Shown here: positions 1 to 8,204 of the stretch, one piece after another
Position numbering within the stretch: position 1 is the first letter of the stretch
Layout of the letters: every line of letters starts with the position of its first letter
Assembly: GCA_018240595.1 (NCBI GenBank)
Contig: JAFEFL010000010.1
Location: forward strand, 42,877 to 106,876
Reading direction: 5' to 3'
Source of the DNA: Pseudomonadota bacterium
GTDB lineage: Bacteria > Pseudomonadota > Alphaproteobacteria > Rhizobiales > Xanthobacteraceae
DNA length: 64,000 nucleotides
Translations under genes and position numbers: made by a program
The notes under the pieces: generated by a model
The model's database searches: none
Told to the model about the DNA's origin: nothing
What the model saw: the letters and a program-made list of their open reading frames with translations, nothing else

Positions 1-1
1 C

Positions 2-1780
2 GTCATCACCGCCGACGATATCGCACGCACGCAACGCCGCACCTTGCCGGACATTCTCAACAGCGTGCCCGGCGTCAATGTCGTGCAGACCGGCGGCCCC
101 GGCGGGCAGACCGCGATCTTCATGCGCGGTACCGGCGCCCAGCACGTTAAGGTGCTGCTCGACGGCATCGACATTTCCGACCCGAGCACGCCCAACGGCG
201 CCGTTGATCTCGCCCACATCGTCACCGGCGACATCGCCACCGTCGAAGTGCTGCGCGGGCCGCAAAGCAGCCTGTACGGCGCCAACGCCATTGGCGGCGT
301 CATTTCGATCACCACGAAGCGCGGCAAGGGGCCGGCAAAGGCCACGGCGACGCTGGAAGGCGGCGCGATGGGCACGTTCAATCAGTCGGCCGCGGTCAGC
401 GGCGCGAAGGACCGCATCGACTACGCCTTCAACGTCGCGCATCTGCGCTCGACCAACATCAGCGTGACGCCGAGCTATGTCCTGCCGGCCGGGCAGGCGT
501 CCAATCCGAATTCCTACGACAACATGAGCTATGCGACCCGGCTCGGCGCGCAGCTCAATGACGACCTGCGCGTCAATCTCAGCGGCCGCTATGTCGATGC
601 CAAATTGCTGTACTCCAACGACGACTTCAGCCTGTTCCCATCGGCGCCGTTCGCGCAGCGCTCCGATTACCGCAGCAAGTCGTTCTATGGCCGCGCCGAG
701 GCGGTGTGGGCGACGCTGAACGACCGCGTCACCCACACGTTCGGCGTCAACGTCACCGACGCGCACCGCAGCAATCAGGACCCGAACGGCACCCCGCCGC
801 AGACCTATACCGGGACGCGGACGTCGGTGGACTGGCGCGGCGCCGTCAAGCTGGCGCCCGACCACACATTGATCCTCGGCGCCGAGCGCTCCGACGAGCG
901 CGCCGACGGCAAGACCATGGGCACGTTCCCGGCGGTGCCGCTCAATTTCTCCGGCAAGAACGGAAATACCGCGGGCTATGTCGAATTGCAGTCGCGCATC
1001 GCCGAGCGCCTCTCGGTGGCGGCCAATGCGCGCATCGACGACGACGATCAGTTCGGCAGCCATTCGACCTGGCGCATCGCCCCGGCGTTCCTGGTGCCGG
1101 TCACCGAGACCAAGCTGAAGGCGACCTACGGCACCGCGTTTAAAGCGCCAACCTTGTACGAGCTCTACGGCGTCGGCGATTTCGGCTATGTCGGCAACCC
1201 GAACCTGCGGCCCGAAACGAGCAAGGGCTACGACGTCGGCTTCGAGCAGCCGCTGTTCGGCGGAAGGCTGCGCTTCGGCGCCACCTACTTCCGCAACGAC
1301 ATCACCGACCTGATCAACAACGTGTTCACGCCGGTCAATACCTACGTCAATGTCGGCAAGGCCAGGACCACCGGCGTCGAGACCTTCGCCGAACTCAAGG
1401 TCAACGAGCAGTGGCGCTTCCACGCCGACTACACCCGCACCGATGCGACGGACGAGATCACGCACAGCCAGTTGTTGCGGCGGCCCAAGCACAAGGCCGA
1501 CTTCACCGTGTTCTATCAGCCGACCGAGGCCTTCGGCGTGTCGGCGACGGTGGTCTATGTCGGCCCGTGGGACGACTTCGATCGCCAGGGCCTGCTGACG
1601 GCGCCGCAGACGACGCCGGGCTACACCGTGGTCAATGTCGCCGCCAACTACGCGGTCAACAAGCAGGTCACGGTCTTCGGCCGCGTCGATAACCTGTTCG
1701 ACAAGCGCTACGAAGTTCCGGTCGGCTGGCAGGCTCCGGGCGCCAGCATCTTCGGTGGTGTCCGGGTATCGACCAACTAA
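2..1780 (+). CDS. TonB-dependent outer membrane receptor (BtuB-like), 5' end cut off by the window
   Basis: Outer membrane beta-barrel receptor for TonB/ExbBD-energised uptake of a scarce ligand, possibly a corrinoid or metal chelate. The open frame enters from the left edge, so signal peptide and TonB box are not visible; 592 residues are seen. The plug domain comes first, with the typical segment VEVLRGPQSSLYGANAIGG at about residues 81-99. The C-terminal half is the barrel, with FKAPTLYELYG and the late motif DNLFDKRYEVP. The protein ends GGVRVSTN rather than in the terminal aromatic usual for such barrels; a natural variant or a late frameshift are both possible. No partner genes follow directly. 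The family is clear; the ligand is not. Confidence 0.9.
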   Translation, partial: VITADDIARTQRRTLPDILNSVPGVNVVQTGGPGGQTAIFMRGTGAQHVKVLLDGIDISDPSTPNGAVDLAHIVTGDIATVEVLRGPQSSLYGANAIGGVISITTKRGKGPAKATATLEGGAMGTFNQSAAVSGAKDRIDYAFNVAHLRSTNISVTPSYVLPAGQASNPNSYDNMSYATRLGAQLNDDLRVNLSGRYVDAKLLYSNDDFSLFPSAPFAQRSDYRSKSFYGRAEAVWATLNDRVTHTFGVNVTDAHRSNQDPNGTPPQTYTGTRTSVDWRGAVKLAPDHTLILGAERSDERADGKTMGTFPAVPLNFSGKNGNTAGYVELQSRIAERLSVAANARIDDDDQFGSHSTWRIAPAFLVPVTETKLKATYGTAFKAPTLYELYGVGDFGYVGNPNLRPETSKGYDVGFEQPLFGGRLRFGATYFRNDITDLINNVFTPVNTYVNVGKARTTGVETFAELKVNEQWRFHADYTRTDATDEITHSQLLRRPKHKADFTVFYQPTEAFGVSATVVYVGPWDDFDRQGLLTAPQTTPGYTVVNVAANYAVNKQVTVFGRVDNLFDKRYEVPVGWQAPGASIFGGVRVSTN

Positions 1781-1876
1781 AGGCTGTAACGGTGGAGCGC
1801 GACGCGCGGGGCGATGCCGCGCGTCGCCTGTTGCCATTTGCTAGTGTGCCTCCGACGAATCCATGGGGGCGAAACC

Positions 1877-2446
1877 ATGACGAGAACTCTGCTCATTGCG
1901 GGCGCGCTATTCATTGCGGCTGTGGCCGCGCCGGCGCGCGCCGACGACATTCTCGATGCCATTGACCAAAGCCGCAAAGCCTATCAGGCCGGCGATCTGG
2001 CCGCGGCCAAGCAGTCGCTCGATCTGGCGTCGCAACTGATCGCGCAGAAGAACGCCGAGGGCTTCGCGACCTTGCTGCCCGAACCGCTGGCGGGCTGGAA
2101 GGCCGAGAAGGCGCAGACCAGCGCCGTCGGTACCGCCGTATTCGGCGGCGTTTCGGCGGCAAGCCGCGTCTACAGCAACGACAAGGGCGACACGGTGGAC
2201 ATATCGATCAGCGGCGACTCCGCGCTGCTGATGCAGTTTGCGCCGATGCTGGCCAATCCGGCCCTGGCCGGCGCGCTCGGCAAGCTCATCCGCATCGGCG
2301 ACCAGCGCGCGGTGCAGAACCAGGACGGCGACATCATGATGGTCGTGGCCAACAAGGTCCTGATCAACGTCCAGGGCTCGGCCGACGCGGCAAGCAAGAT
2401 GGCCTATGCCAGGGCCATCGACGTCGCGAAGCTGGGCAAGCTGTAG
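1877..2446 (+). CDS. Exported protein of unknown function, 189 aa
   Basis: Start chosen at the ATG after GGGGGCGAAACC, which gives a clean signal peptide (MTRTLLIAGALFIAAVAAPARA, cleavage after ARA) and a mature protein of about 167 residues. The mature part opens with a helical segment resembling a TPR-like repeat (AYQAGDLAAAKQSLDLAS) and continues as an alpha/beta domain without recognised catalytic residues. It lies 96 bases downstream of the receptor gene and could be co-transcribed, but no functional link can be shown. Conserved hypothetical periplasmic proteins of this size are common in this group. Confidence 0.75.
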   Translation: MTRTLLIAGALFIAAVAAPARADDILDAIDQSRKAYQAGDLAAAKQSLDLASQLIAQKNAEGFATLLPEPLAGWKAEKAQTSAVGTAVFGGVSAASRVYSNDKGDTVDISISGDSALLMQFAPMLANPALAGALGKLIRIGDQRAVQNQDGDIMMVVANKVLINVQGSADAASKMAYARAIDVAKLGKL

Positions 2447-2454
2447 CCGCGGCC

Positions 2455-3447
2455 TTACGGCAGCGGCGACCACATCACCGGCACCAGCTCATAGCCACGA
2501 CCAGCACGGACCATGTGTCCGCACGCCGGGAACGGGAAGTGGTAGGCCGAGACCAGCATGCGGTCGGCGCTCGCGCGGTCGAGCATGCGGCGGCGGGTTT
2601 TGACGGCGAGCGCGCCGTCCATGTCGAAGGTCGGCTGCCAGTCGGGATGCCTGGCGAACAGATAGGGATTGCGCACGGTGTCGCTCATCACCAGCATCGA
2701 ACGTCCGTCCGAGTGCAGCGCGAACGCGGTGTGCCCCGGCGTGTGACCGTAAGCGGGGATCGAGACAATGCCGGGGAGCAGCTCAGCGCCGGGTCTGAAG
2801 CGATGCACTTCGCCGGCGATATCCTTGAAGATGCGGGCGGCGTTGAGGAAATACTTGTGTACGGTACTGGTGGTGCGCGACAGGTTCGCCTCATCCATCC
2901 AGAATTTCCATTCCGGTTCCGGCACCATGATCTCGGCCCTGGTGAAGACCTTGTCGCCGTCCTTGGTCTTGATGCCGTTGATGTGATCGGGATGGAAATG
3001 CGAAATGACGACGACGTCGACGTCTTCCGGCTTGATGCCGGCGGCGGCGAGATTGGCGTTCATGAAGCCGGCGGTGTCGGTGATCTGTCCGGCGCTGCCG
3101 GTATCGATCAGGACGAGTTTCGACCCGGTATTCACCAGCAGCGCGGTAATCGAGATCGGCAGGATGTTCGGCTTGAGAAAGGCGCCGGTGAGGGCGCGGT
3201 TCACGGCGCGTGCGCCGGCGTTGCGGACGAAGCCGTCGTCGATCGGCGAATACCAGATGCCGTCATACAGCGCCGTCAGCTCGAAGCCGCCGAGATTGTA
3301 GCGGTAGACGCCGGGGCCCTGCGCCCTGGCGAAGGGAGCGGCGGCCCGTGCCGCGGCTGGCAGCGTAGCCGCAGCCGCCGTTACGAGCGAAGCAGCCGCC
3401 GCCTGCGTGATGAAGTGGCGACGCGTCGAGGTCGTTGCGGGGGGCAT
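2455..3447 (-). CDS. Exported metallo-beta-lactamase-fold hydrolase with Tat-type leader
   Basis: The N-terminus has a twin-arginine leader (TRRHFITQ, then a hydrophobic run ending in AARA), so the protein is probably exported folded by Tat. The zinc-site motif HFHPDH of the metallo-beta-lactamase fold is near residue 150. A second histidine lies in GHTPGH, the bridging aspartate in VMSDTV, and a late histidine in SAYHFPFP. Length (330 aa) fits MBL-fold hydrolases of the lactonase/esterase type. It converges on the preceding gene with 8 bases between stops. The fold and metal site are seen; the substrate (possibly a lactone) is not known. Confidence 0.88.
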   Translation of the reverse strand: MPPATTSTRRHFITQAAAASLVTAAAATLPAAARAAAPFARAQGPGVYRYNLGGFELTALYDGIWYSPIDDGFVRNAGARAVNRALTGAFLKPNILPISITALLVNTGSKLVLIDTGSAGQITDTAGFMNANLAAAGIKPEDVDVVVISHFHPDHINGIKTKDGDKVFTRAEIMVPEPEWKFWMDEANLSRTTSTVHKYFLNAARIFKDIAGEVHRFRPGAELLPGIVSIPAYGHTPGHTAFALHSDGRSMLVMSDTVRNPYLFARHPDWQPTFDMDGALAVKTRRRMLDRASADRMLVSAYHFPFPACGHMVRAGRGYELVPVMWSPLP

Positions 3448-3554
3448 GGGACGCGATCCGTATAAGCCGCGGGCGACGACCGCCCGCGCCGATTGACAGA
3501 TTACAGGCCGCTATGGTCGAAACCAAGCGAAGGCGCGTCGAAGGGGAACCACGA

Positions 3555-3971
3555 ATGCGATGGCTGGTTTTGTTCGCGGCGCTGTTCGTCGCGGGCTGCG
3601 CGAGCGATGACGTCGGGCCTAGCCCGGCCGAACTGAAGGCGCGCTGGGAAGCGCAGAACGTCGTGCCGCAGAACTACAAGGCGGATCTCGTCGCCTTCAT
3701 GCGGACGTACCTCAACGATCCGCAGCACGTGCGCAGCGCGCTGGCGACCAGGCCGGTGTTAAAGAGCCTGGGCGACGACGACCGGCAGCGCTTTGTCGTC
3801 TGCGTGCGCTATCGCGAGCGTAAATCGAATGGAAGCTACGGTTCGCCCAAAGACGGCTTCGCGACATTCGTGTCCGGCAGGCTCGACCGCTATGTCGACA
3901 CGCTGAAGGAAGTCGTCGCCGTGTGCAAAGACGCGCCGTTCGAACCGTTTCCGGAACTCGAAAAGCTCTAG
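3555..3971 (+). CDS. Putative lipoprotein, 138 aa, unknown function
   Basis: The ATG after AAGGGGAACCACGA is chosen because it gives a short lipoprotein signal (MRWLVLFAALFVAGCAS) with a lipobox VAGC and Cys16 as the lipidated residue. The rest is a small charged domain with two further cysteines (FVVCVRYRER and VVAVCKDAPF) that might form a disulfide. It is divergent from the metallo-hydrolase gene, with about 107 bases between starts. No family is recognised. Confidence 0.72.
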   Translation: MRWLVLFAALFVAGCASDDVGPSPAELKARWEAQNVVPQNYKADLVAFMRTYLNDPQHVRSALATRPVLKSLGDDDRQRFVVCVRYRERKSNGSYGSPKDGFATFVSGRLDRYVDTLKEVVAVCKDAPFEPFPELEKL

Positions 3972-4105
3972 CGTCCCAAGAACGCGCCCGCGTTAGGCGT
4001 TCAGGCGCGGATGGAGGGCGTCAAATACTCATAACCGCCGGGCGTGATCAGGCCCGACGGTCCGTCGTTACAGATTGCGGTAGAAAGAGGCCTCGGGCTA
4101 CGAGG

Positions 4106-4309
4106 TCACTTCACCTTGAGGTTTTCCGCAGACGTCTTGCCGCGGTTCTCGACGAGTTCAAACTGAACAGTCTGACCTTCGTTCAGCGTGCTAAGTCCGG
4201 CGCGTTCGACCGCCGAGATGTGCACGAACACATCCTTCCCGCCTTCTTGGGGCTGGATGAAGCCATAGCCCTTCGTCGGATTAAACCACTTTACGGTGCC
4301 CTGAGGCAT
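4106..4309 (-). CDS. cspA: Cold-shock-domain protein (CspA family)
   Basis: Small single-stranded nucleic acid binding protein of 67 residues, acting as an RNA chaperone in the cytoplasm. The start at [10 protein letters not shown] is the conserved family N-terminus, preceded by GGAG. RNP1 (KGYGFI) and RNP2 (VFVHIS) are intact, with the usual hydrophobic and aromatic surface. Length matches the family exactly. The longer upstream frame is therefore not used. Which Csp paralogue it is cannot be told from the sequence; the gene symbol is generic. Confidence 0.95.
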   Translation of the reverse strand: MPQGTVKWFNPTKGYGFIQPQEGGKDVFVHISAVERAGLSTLNEGQTVQFELVENRGKTSAENLKVK

Positions 4310-4445
4310 GCTAGATCTCCGAGGTATTACGAAGTAACGCTTCAGTTTGGCACAGTCCGCAACCAACGAACAAGGTCTTCGGACGCCCGATGGCCATGCC
4401 GGTTGCGTTATTTTTGGGCGAGGGCAGCGTCCGGTATCGAGCGCG

Positions 4446-4520
4446 TGGTGCCGGATGAGAGGATTGAACTCCCGACCTTCGGTTTACAAAACCGCTGCTC
4501 TACCGCTGAGCTAATCCGGC
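4446..4520 (-). tRNA. tRNA-Thr (anticodon TGT)
   Basis: The minus strand folds as a complete tRNA. The acceptor stem is GCCGGAT/ATCCGGC, the D stem GCTC/GAGC, the anticodon loop TTTGTAA with anticodon TGT, the T arm is GGGAG-TTCAATC-CTCTC type, and CCA is encoded at 4446-4448. The first anticodon-stem pair is a G-A mismatch. No integrase or attachment-site duplication is seen next to it. Confidence 0.95.
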
Positions 4521-4715
4521 GCTGTGCGGTGGAGCCGCTCCGATACCGGAATCGTGCTTACAAATCAATTGTATGGTCGCTTCCGGCGGCTGCTTATGGC
4601 GCCCCGAGGAGCGGCTATGACCGATCCGACGGCAATCGCCTCAAATTGTCGACGAACAAGCCGAAAACCTTGGCGCTGCGACACTTTGCGCGACGCGCAC
4701 GGGCGTTCGCCAAGC

Positions 4716-4751
4716 AAAAGGCCCCGCAGCGCTGCCGCCGCGGGGCCTTTT
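4716..4751. terminator. Bidirectional rho-independent terminator
   Basis: Perfect 12-base inverted repeat AAAAGGCCCCGC / GCGGGGCCTTTT with a 12-base loop. On the minus strand it lies 31 bases beyond the stop of the MHS transporter and ends in a T run, so it should terminate that gene. Reading the other way it would also stop transcripts. Confidence 0.82.
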
Positions 4752-4782
4752 ATTGTCGTGTTAGGGCCGGAAAAGTCCCGGT

Positions 4783-6411
4783 CTACATCTGCGTAATGTC
4801 GCGGTCCTTGGTCTCGGGCAGGAAGATCAGGGCGACGACGAAGCTCATCGCCGCCACCGCGATCGGGTACCAGAGGCCTGAGTAGATGTTGCCGGTGGCC
4901 GCCACGATGGCGAACACGGTGGCCGGCAGGAAGCCGCCGAACCAGCCGTTGCCGATGTGGTAGGGCAGCGACAGGCCGGAGTAGCGGATCCGGGTCGGGA
5001 ACAGTTCCACCAGCCAGGCGGCGATCGGGCCGTAGACCATGGTCACGTAGACGACCAGGATCGCGAGCAGCAGCACCGTCATCGGGTAGTTGATGTCGTT
5101 CGGATCGGCGCTGGCCGGATAGCCGTGCGCCTTCACCGCCGCGGTGATCGCCGCGGGCAGGTTCGGCGTGTCAGCCGCGAGCTGCGTATCGCCGATCTTG
5201 ACGCTGGCGCGGGTGCCGGCCGGAGCCGCCACGTTGTTGTAGTTCACCGACAGGTTGACCAGCGTCGACTTGATGATGTCGCAGGCCGTTGTGAACGTCT
5301 CGGTTCCCGTCGCCTTGAACTGGAACGAGCACTGCTTGGGATCGGCGGTCACGGTGACCGGCGATGCCGCGAGCGCCGCTTCCAGCTTCGGGTTGGCGAA
5401 GTGCGTCAGCCCCTGGAAGATCGGGAAGTAGGTGATGACCGCGAGCGCGAATCCCGCGAGCATGATCGGCTTGCGGCCGATCTTGTCCGACAACCAGCCG
5501 AACAGGATGAAGCACGGCGTGCCGATGGCCAGCGCGATGACAATCAGGATTTGCGCAGTGACCGCGGGAACCTTGATGGTCTGGGTCAGGAAGAACAGCG
5601 CGTAGAACTGGCCGCCGTACCACACCACGGCTTCGCCGGCGGTGGCGCCGAGCAGAGCGAGGATGGCGATCTTGGCGTTCGACCACTGGCCGAAGGCTTC
5701 CGACAGCGGACGCTTCGATGCCTTGCCTTCTTCCTTCATCTTCTGGAACAGCGGCGATTCGTTGAGCGAGAGTCGGATCCAGATCGACACGATCAACAAG
5801 ATTGCGGAGAGCAGGAATGGCAGGCGCCAGCCCCAGTCGCCGAAGGCCTGCTCGCCCATCGCGGTGCGGATGCCGAGGATCAGCAACAGCGCCATGAACA
5901 GGCCGAGCGTGGCCGTCGTTTGAATCCACGACGTGTAGTAGCCGCGCTTGCCCGGAGGCGCGTGCTCGGCGACGTAGATCGCCGCGCCGCCATATTCGCC
6001 GCCGAGCGCCAGGCCCTGGACGAGGCGGAAGGCGATGAGCAGTACCGGCGCCATGATGCCGAGCGTCGCATAGCCGGGCAGCAAGCCGATGAAGAAGGTG
6101 CCGACGCCCATCAGCGTCATGGTGACAAGGAAGGTATATTTGCGGCCGATGAGGTCGCCGAGGCGGCCGAAGATCAGCGCGCCGAACGGGCGAACCGCGA
6201 AGCCAGCGGCGAAGGCGAGCAGGGCGAAGATGAAGCCGACGTTCGGCGGCACGTTGGCGAAGAAGTATTTCGCCAGGAACACGCCGAGCGTGCCGTAAAT
6301 GTAGAAGTCGTACCACTCGAACACGGTGCCGAGTGACGATGCGAAAATGACCTTCCGTTCCTCGGCGGTCATTCCGCGCGATGTAAAGCCTGTTGCGGTC
6401 GTCGTTGTCAT
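4783..6411 (-). CDS. MFS transporter, metabolite:H+ symporter (MHS) family, with extra domain insertion
   Basis: Inner membrane proton-coupled uptake carrier of the ShiA/ProP/KgtP type. Seen: FEWYDFYIYG in the first membrane segment (about residue 31), the MFS signature GRLGDLIGRK (residues 82-91) and its second-half copy WLSDKIGRKP (306-315), plus about 12 hydrophobic segments. At 542 residues it is about 100 longer than classic MHS members. The excess is a hydrophilic insert at about residues 335-442 between two late membrane segments, with Cys361 and Cys377. A monocistronic gene is suggested by the terminator downstream. The substrate is unknown (an organic acid is likely by family). The upstream region has strong dyads. 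Confidence 0.9.
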   Translation of the reverse strand: MTTTTATGFTSRGMTAEERKVIFASSLGTVFEWYDFYIYGTLGVFLAKYFFANVPPNVGFIFALLAFAAGFAVRPFGALIFGRLGDLIGRKYTFLVTMTLMGVGTFFIGLLPGYATLGIMAPVLLIAFRLVQGLALGGEYGGAAIYVAEHAPPGKRGYYTSWIQTTATLGLFMALLLILGIRTAMGEQAFGDWGWRLPFLLSAILLIVSIWIRLSLNESPLFQKMKEEGKASKRPLSEAFGQWSNAKIAILALLGATAGEAVVWYGGQFYALFFLTQTIKVPAVTAQILIVIALAIGTPCFILFGWLSDKIGRKPIMLAGFALAVITYFPIFQGLTHFANPKLEAALAASPVTVTADPKQCSFQFKATGTETFTTACDIIKSTLVNLSVNYNNVAAPAGTRASVKIGDTQLAADTPNLPAAITAAVKAHGYPASADPNDINYPMTVLLLAILVVYVTMVYGPIAAWLVELFPTRIRYSGLSLPYHIGNGWFGGFLPATVFAIVAATGNIYSGLWYPIAVAAMSFVVALIFLPETKDRDITQM

Positions 6412-6561
6412 AGGCGTTTCCCCAATTGACGCATGTCGCGTCGGTCTGCGGGCGGCGCCTGGTTTCTTGTTTTTTCTTGTTGCCGCCCCGGCTGGAATCG
6501 ATACGCCCAGGGCTGGAACCGCGTCTTTGCCCCTCAGGTCTTACACCTAAAGGCTAGACTA

Positions 6562-6630
6562 AAATTTCTATCATATTGATTCAAAAAGATTATACCAACA
6601 TTACGGTACCGTAATCTTCTGATAGAATTT
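6562..6630. promoter_or_regulatory. AT-rich island with nested inverted repeats upstream of the MHS transporter
   Basis: A 16-base perfect palindrome ATTACGGTACCGTAAT lies at 6600-6615. Around it are AAGATTA (6586-6592) with TAATCTT (6612-6618), and TCTATCA (6567-6573) with TGATAGA (6620-6626). The island is unusually AT-rich for this window. It lies about 190 bases upstream of the transporter start and 40 bases beyond the end of the small leftward gene. Probable operator or promoter region; the cognate regulator is not identified. Confidence 0.5.
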
Positions 6631-6669
6631 ATGGGAAATTTATGCAGTATGCGCAGCCGGCAAGACCCA

Positions 6670-6942
6670 TCAGAGGGTCAGGGCCAGCCGCTCAAGGACG
6701 TCGATCAGCCAGGCCGCGGCCTGAAGCACGGCGAGTCGCTGGGCGAGCTTGGACTTGCGGAAGGTCTCGTTGAGCAGTTTCAGCGCGCGCTTGTAGCCCG
6801 GATGTGCCCGTGCACCGTCGCCCAGATTATTGAGACGCCCGATCAACTCAACGCGGCGATTTTCGACATCGTCATAGCGCTGTCTGAAATCGCCGCGCGG
6901 GGGTGCGGCGGCGCCGTTGTTTAAGGGGTTCCGGTTTGGCAT
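6670..6942 (-). CDS. Small conserved-looking hypothetical protein, 90 aa
   Basis: ATG start at MPNRNPLNN chosen over a TTG seven codons upstream. The product is basic and mostly helical, with an N-terminal low-complexity stretch (Asn/Pro/Ala) followed by amphipathic helices from about residue 20 to 85. There is no signal peptide, membrane segment or metal motif. I recall no named family. The gene stands alone between two regulatory-looking intergenic regions. It could be a small nucleoid or regulatory protein, but that is a guess. Confidence 0.55.
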   Translation of the reverse strand: MPNRNPLNNGAAAPPRGDFRQRYDDVENRRVELIGRLNNLGDGARAHPGYKRALKLLNETFRKSKLAQRLAVLQAAAWLIDVLERLALTL

Positions 6943-7141
6943 CGCAGTTAACTTTAACGGCAAAGGCCCTGTGGCACCATGGCTTTCTTCCGTTTTGCAA
7001 TCGCATATCGCAATCGTGATCGTAACGGCCCCGAGTCATGCACGGCTTGGTGGGATTAATGTTACCCGGCGATAGCGCGCGGCATGGTCAAGCGATCGTA
7101 TAAAATGCGCTGAGAAACATTGATCGATTGGATCATTCGCG

Positions 7142-7537
7142 ATGCGCGCATTGTTGACCATTGCCGCTCTGGCTGCCGTCGGGATCGCGGGCCTCGGCAA
7201 CGCCGCGGCGTCCGAGTGGCGCGGCCATTACGTCGCTTATTATCCGTCGAACGCGGCGCGCGTCGTTGTTTACGATGCCGGACCCGGCACCGATATTCGC
7301 CCCTACTGGGCGCGGCCGTGGCGCGGCCGTCATTATTATCCGTTCACTGGCAAGAAGCCGAAGGTCGGACGGCTCGAAAATCTCAACGCTCGATATCCCG
7401 CGCCGAAGCCGGCCCCGAGCTACTACCGCGAATGGTCGACGCTGTCGCTCTATCCGCCTCAGGTCGTGCTGCCGCCGGCCGAGATCGCTCCCGATGATAT
7501 CGCGCGGCCTTACGCGCCCCTCATGCCGCCGAAGTAA
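7142..7537 (+). CDS. Exported Pro/Tyr-rich hypothetical protein, 131 aa
   Basis: Signal peptide MRALLTIAALAAVGIAGLG followed by AAAS. The mature part is rich in tyrosine, arginine and proline (for example WRGHYVAYYP, GRHYYPF) and has no catalytic motif. The stop overlaps the next start (TAATG at 7535-7539), so the two exported proteins are translationally coupled. A strong terminator follows the pair. Probably a periplasmic or envelope-associated protein; function unknown. Confidence 0.7.
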   Translation: MRALLTIAALAAVGIAGLGNAAASEWRGHYVAYYPSNAARVVVYDAGPGTDIRPYWARPWRGRHYYPFTGKKPKVGRLENLNARYPAPKPAPSYYREWSTLSLYPPQVVLPPAEIAPDDIARPYAPLMPPK

Positions 7538-8145
7538 TGCCCATGCCGCTGTCGCACAAACTTGCCGCCTTCGTTCTCGTTGCCGCCGCTGTCGCGGGCG
7601 GGGAGGCGCGCGCGCAATATTACAGTTCAGTGCAGCAGAGCCCGCCGCCGCTTTATCCTTACGCGACGCAGCCGCGCGCCGCCCAGCCCTACGCCATCGA
7701 GGTCGCGCCCGGCACCTACGTCATTCAGCGCCCCGGTGAAACGCGGGCGGCCGAGCATCGCCATCGCGGGCAGCGCCCGGCGCCGGCGGCTAAGGCGCTG
7801 CGCACCCGCAACGACCCGCGGCTGATCGACGAATTGCGCCAGCGCGCGGCGTCGAAGACGCAGGCGATCAACACCACCAAAATCGTTCGCCACAAGCCCA
7901 AGGTGGTCGAGACCACGCGTTACGTCGACGATCCGCCGCGCGTCGTCGAGCGCTACACGGTGGTCGATGACGCCAACGGCGAGAAGAAGGTGGTGGCGGA
8001 AGCGATGGACAAGTCCAAGGGCGGCAAGAACGAGAGGCGCGTCATCCAGGCCGATGCCGAGATCACGATTCTTGGTCCCGACCGCATGACCATCCAGCTC
8101 TATCGCAAGGGTGAGCGCGGCAAGGCCGGCGCGCGCCTCAACTGA
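7537..8145 (+). CDS. Exported hypothetical protein, 202 aa, coupled to preceding gene
   Basis: N-terminal signal peptide (MPMPLSHKLAAFVLVAAAVA, cleavage near ARAQ). The next 50 residues are Pro/Tyr/Gln-rich (QQSPPPLYPYATQP). A charged C-terminal half carries Val-Val-Glu repeats (KVVETTRYVDD, RVVERYTVVDD) and ends in a beta-rich segment (ITILGPDRMTIQLYRKG). No enzyme motif is visible. It forms a two-gene unit with the upstream exported protein, closed by a hairpin terminator at 8174-8204. An envelope role is inferred from export only. Confidence 0.7.
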   Translation: MPMPLSHKLAAFVLVAAAVAGGEARAQYYSSVQQSPPPLYPYATQPRAAQPYAIEVAPGTYVIQRPGETRAAEHRHRGQRPAPAAKALRTRNDPRLIDELRQRAASKTQAINTTKIVRHKPKVVETTRYVDDPPRVVERYTVVDDANGEKKVVAEAMDKSKGGKNERRVIQADAEITILGPDRMTIQLYRKGERGKAGARLN

Positions 8146-8173
8146 CGGTCCTCAACGAGATAGTGGGCGGCGG

Positions 8174-8204
8174 CGGCGGGCTGGGGGGCCCGCCGTTTGC
8201 TTTT
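8174..8204 (+). terminator. Rho-independent terminator after the two exported-protein genes
   Basis: Stem CGGCGGGC (8174-8181) and GCCCGCCG (8188-8195) with a six-base G-rich loop, followed by TTTGCTTTT. It ends exactly at the stop codon of the convergent rRNA methyltransferase gene. Confidence 0.75.

Noticed and set aside
4446..4520. tRNA-Thr as an integration site for a mobile element
   Set aside because: No integrase, no repeated tRNA 3' end and no change of base composition was found nearby.
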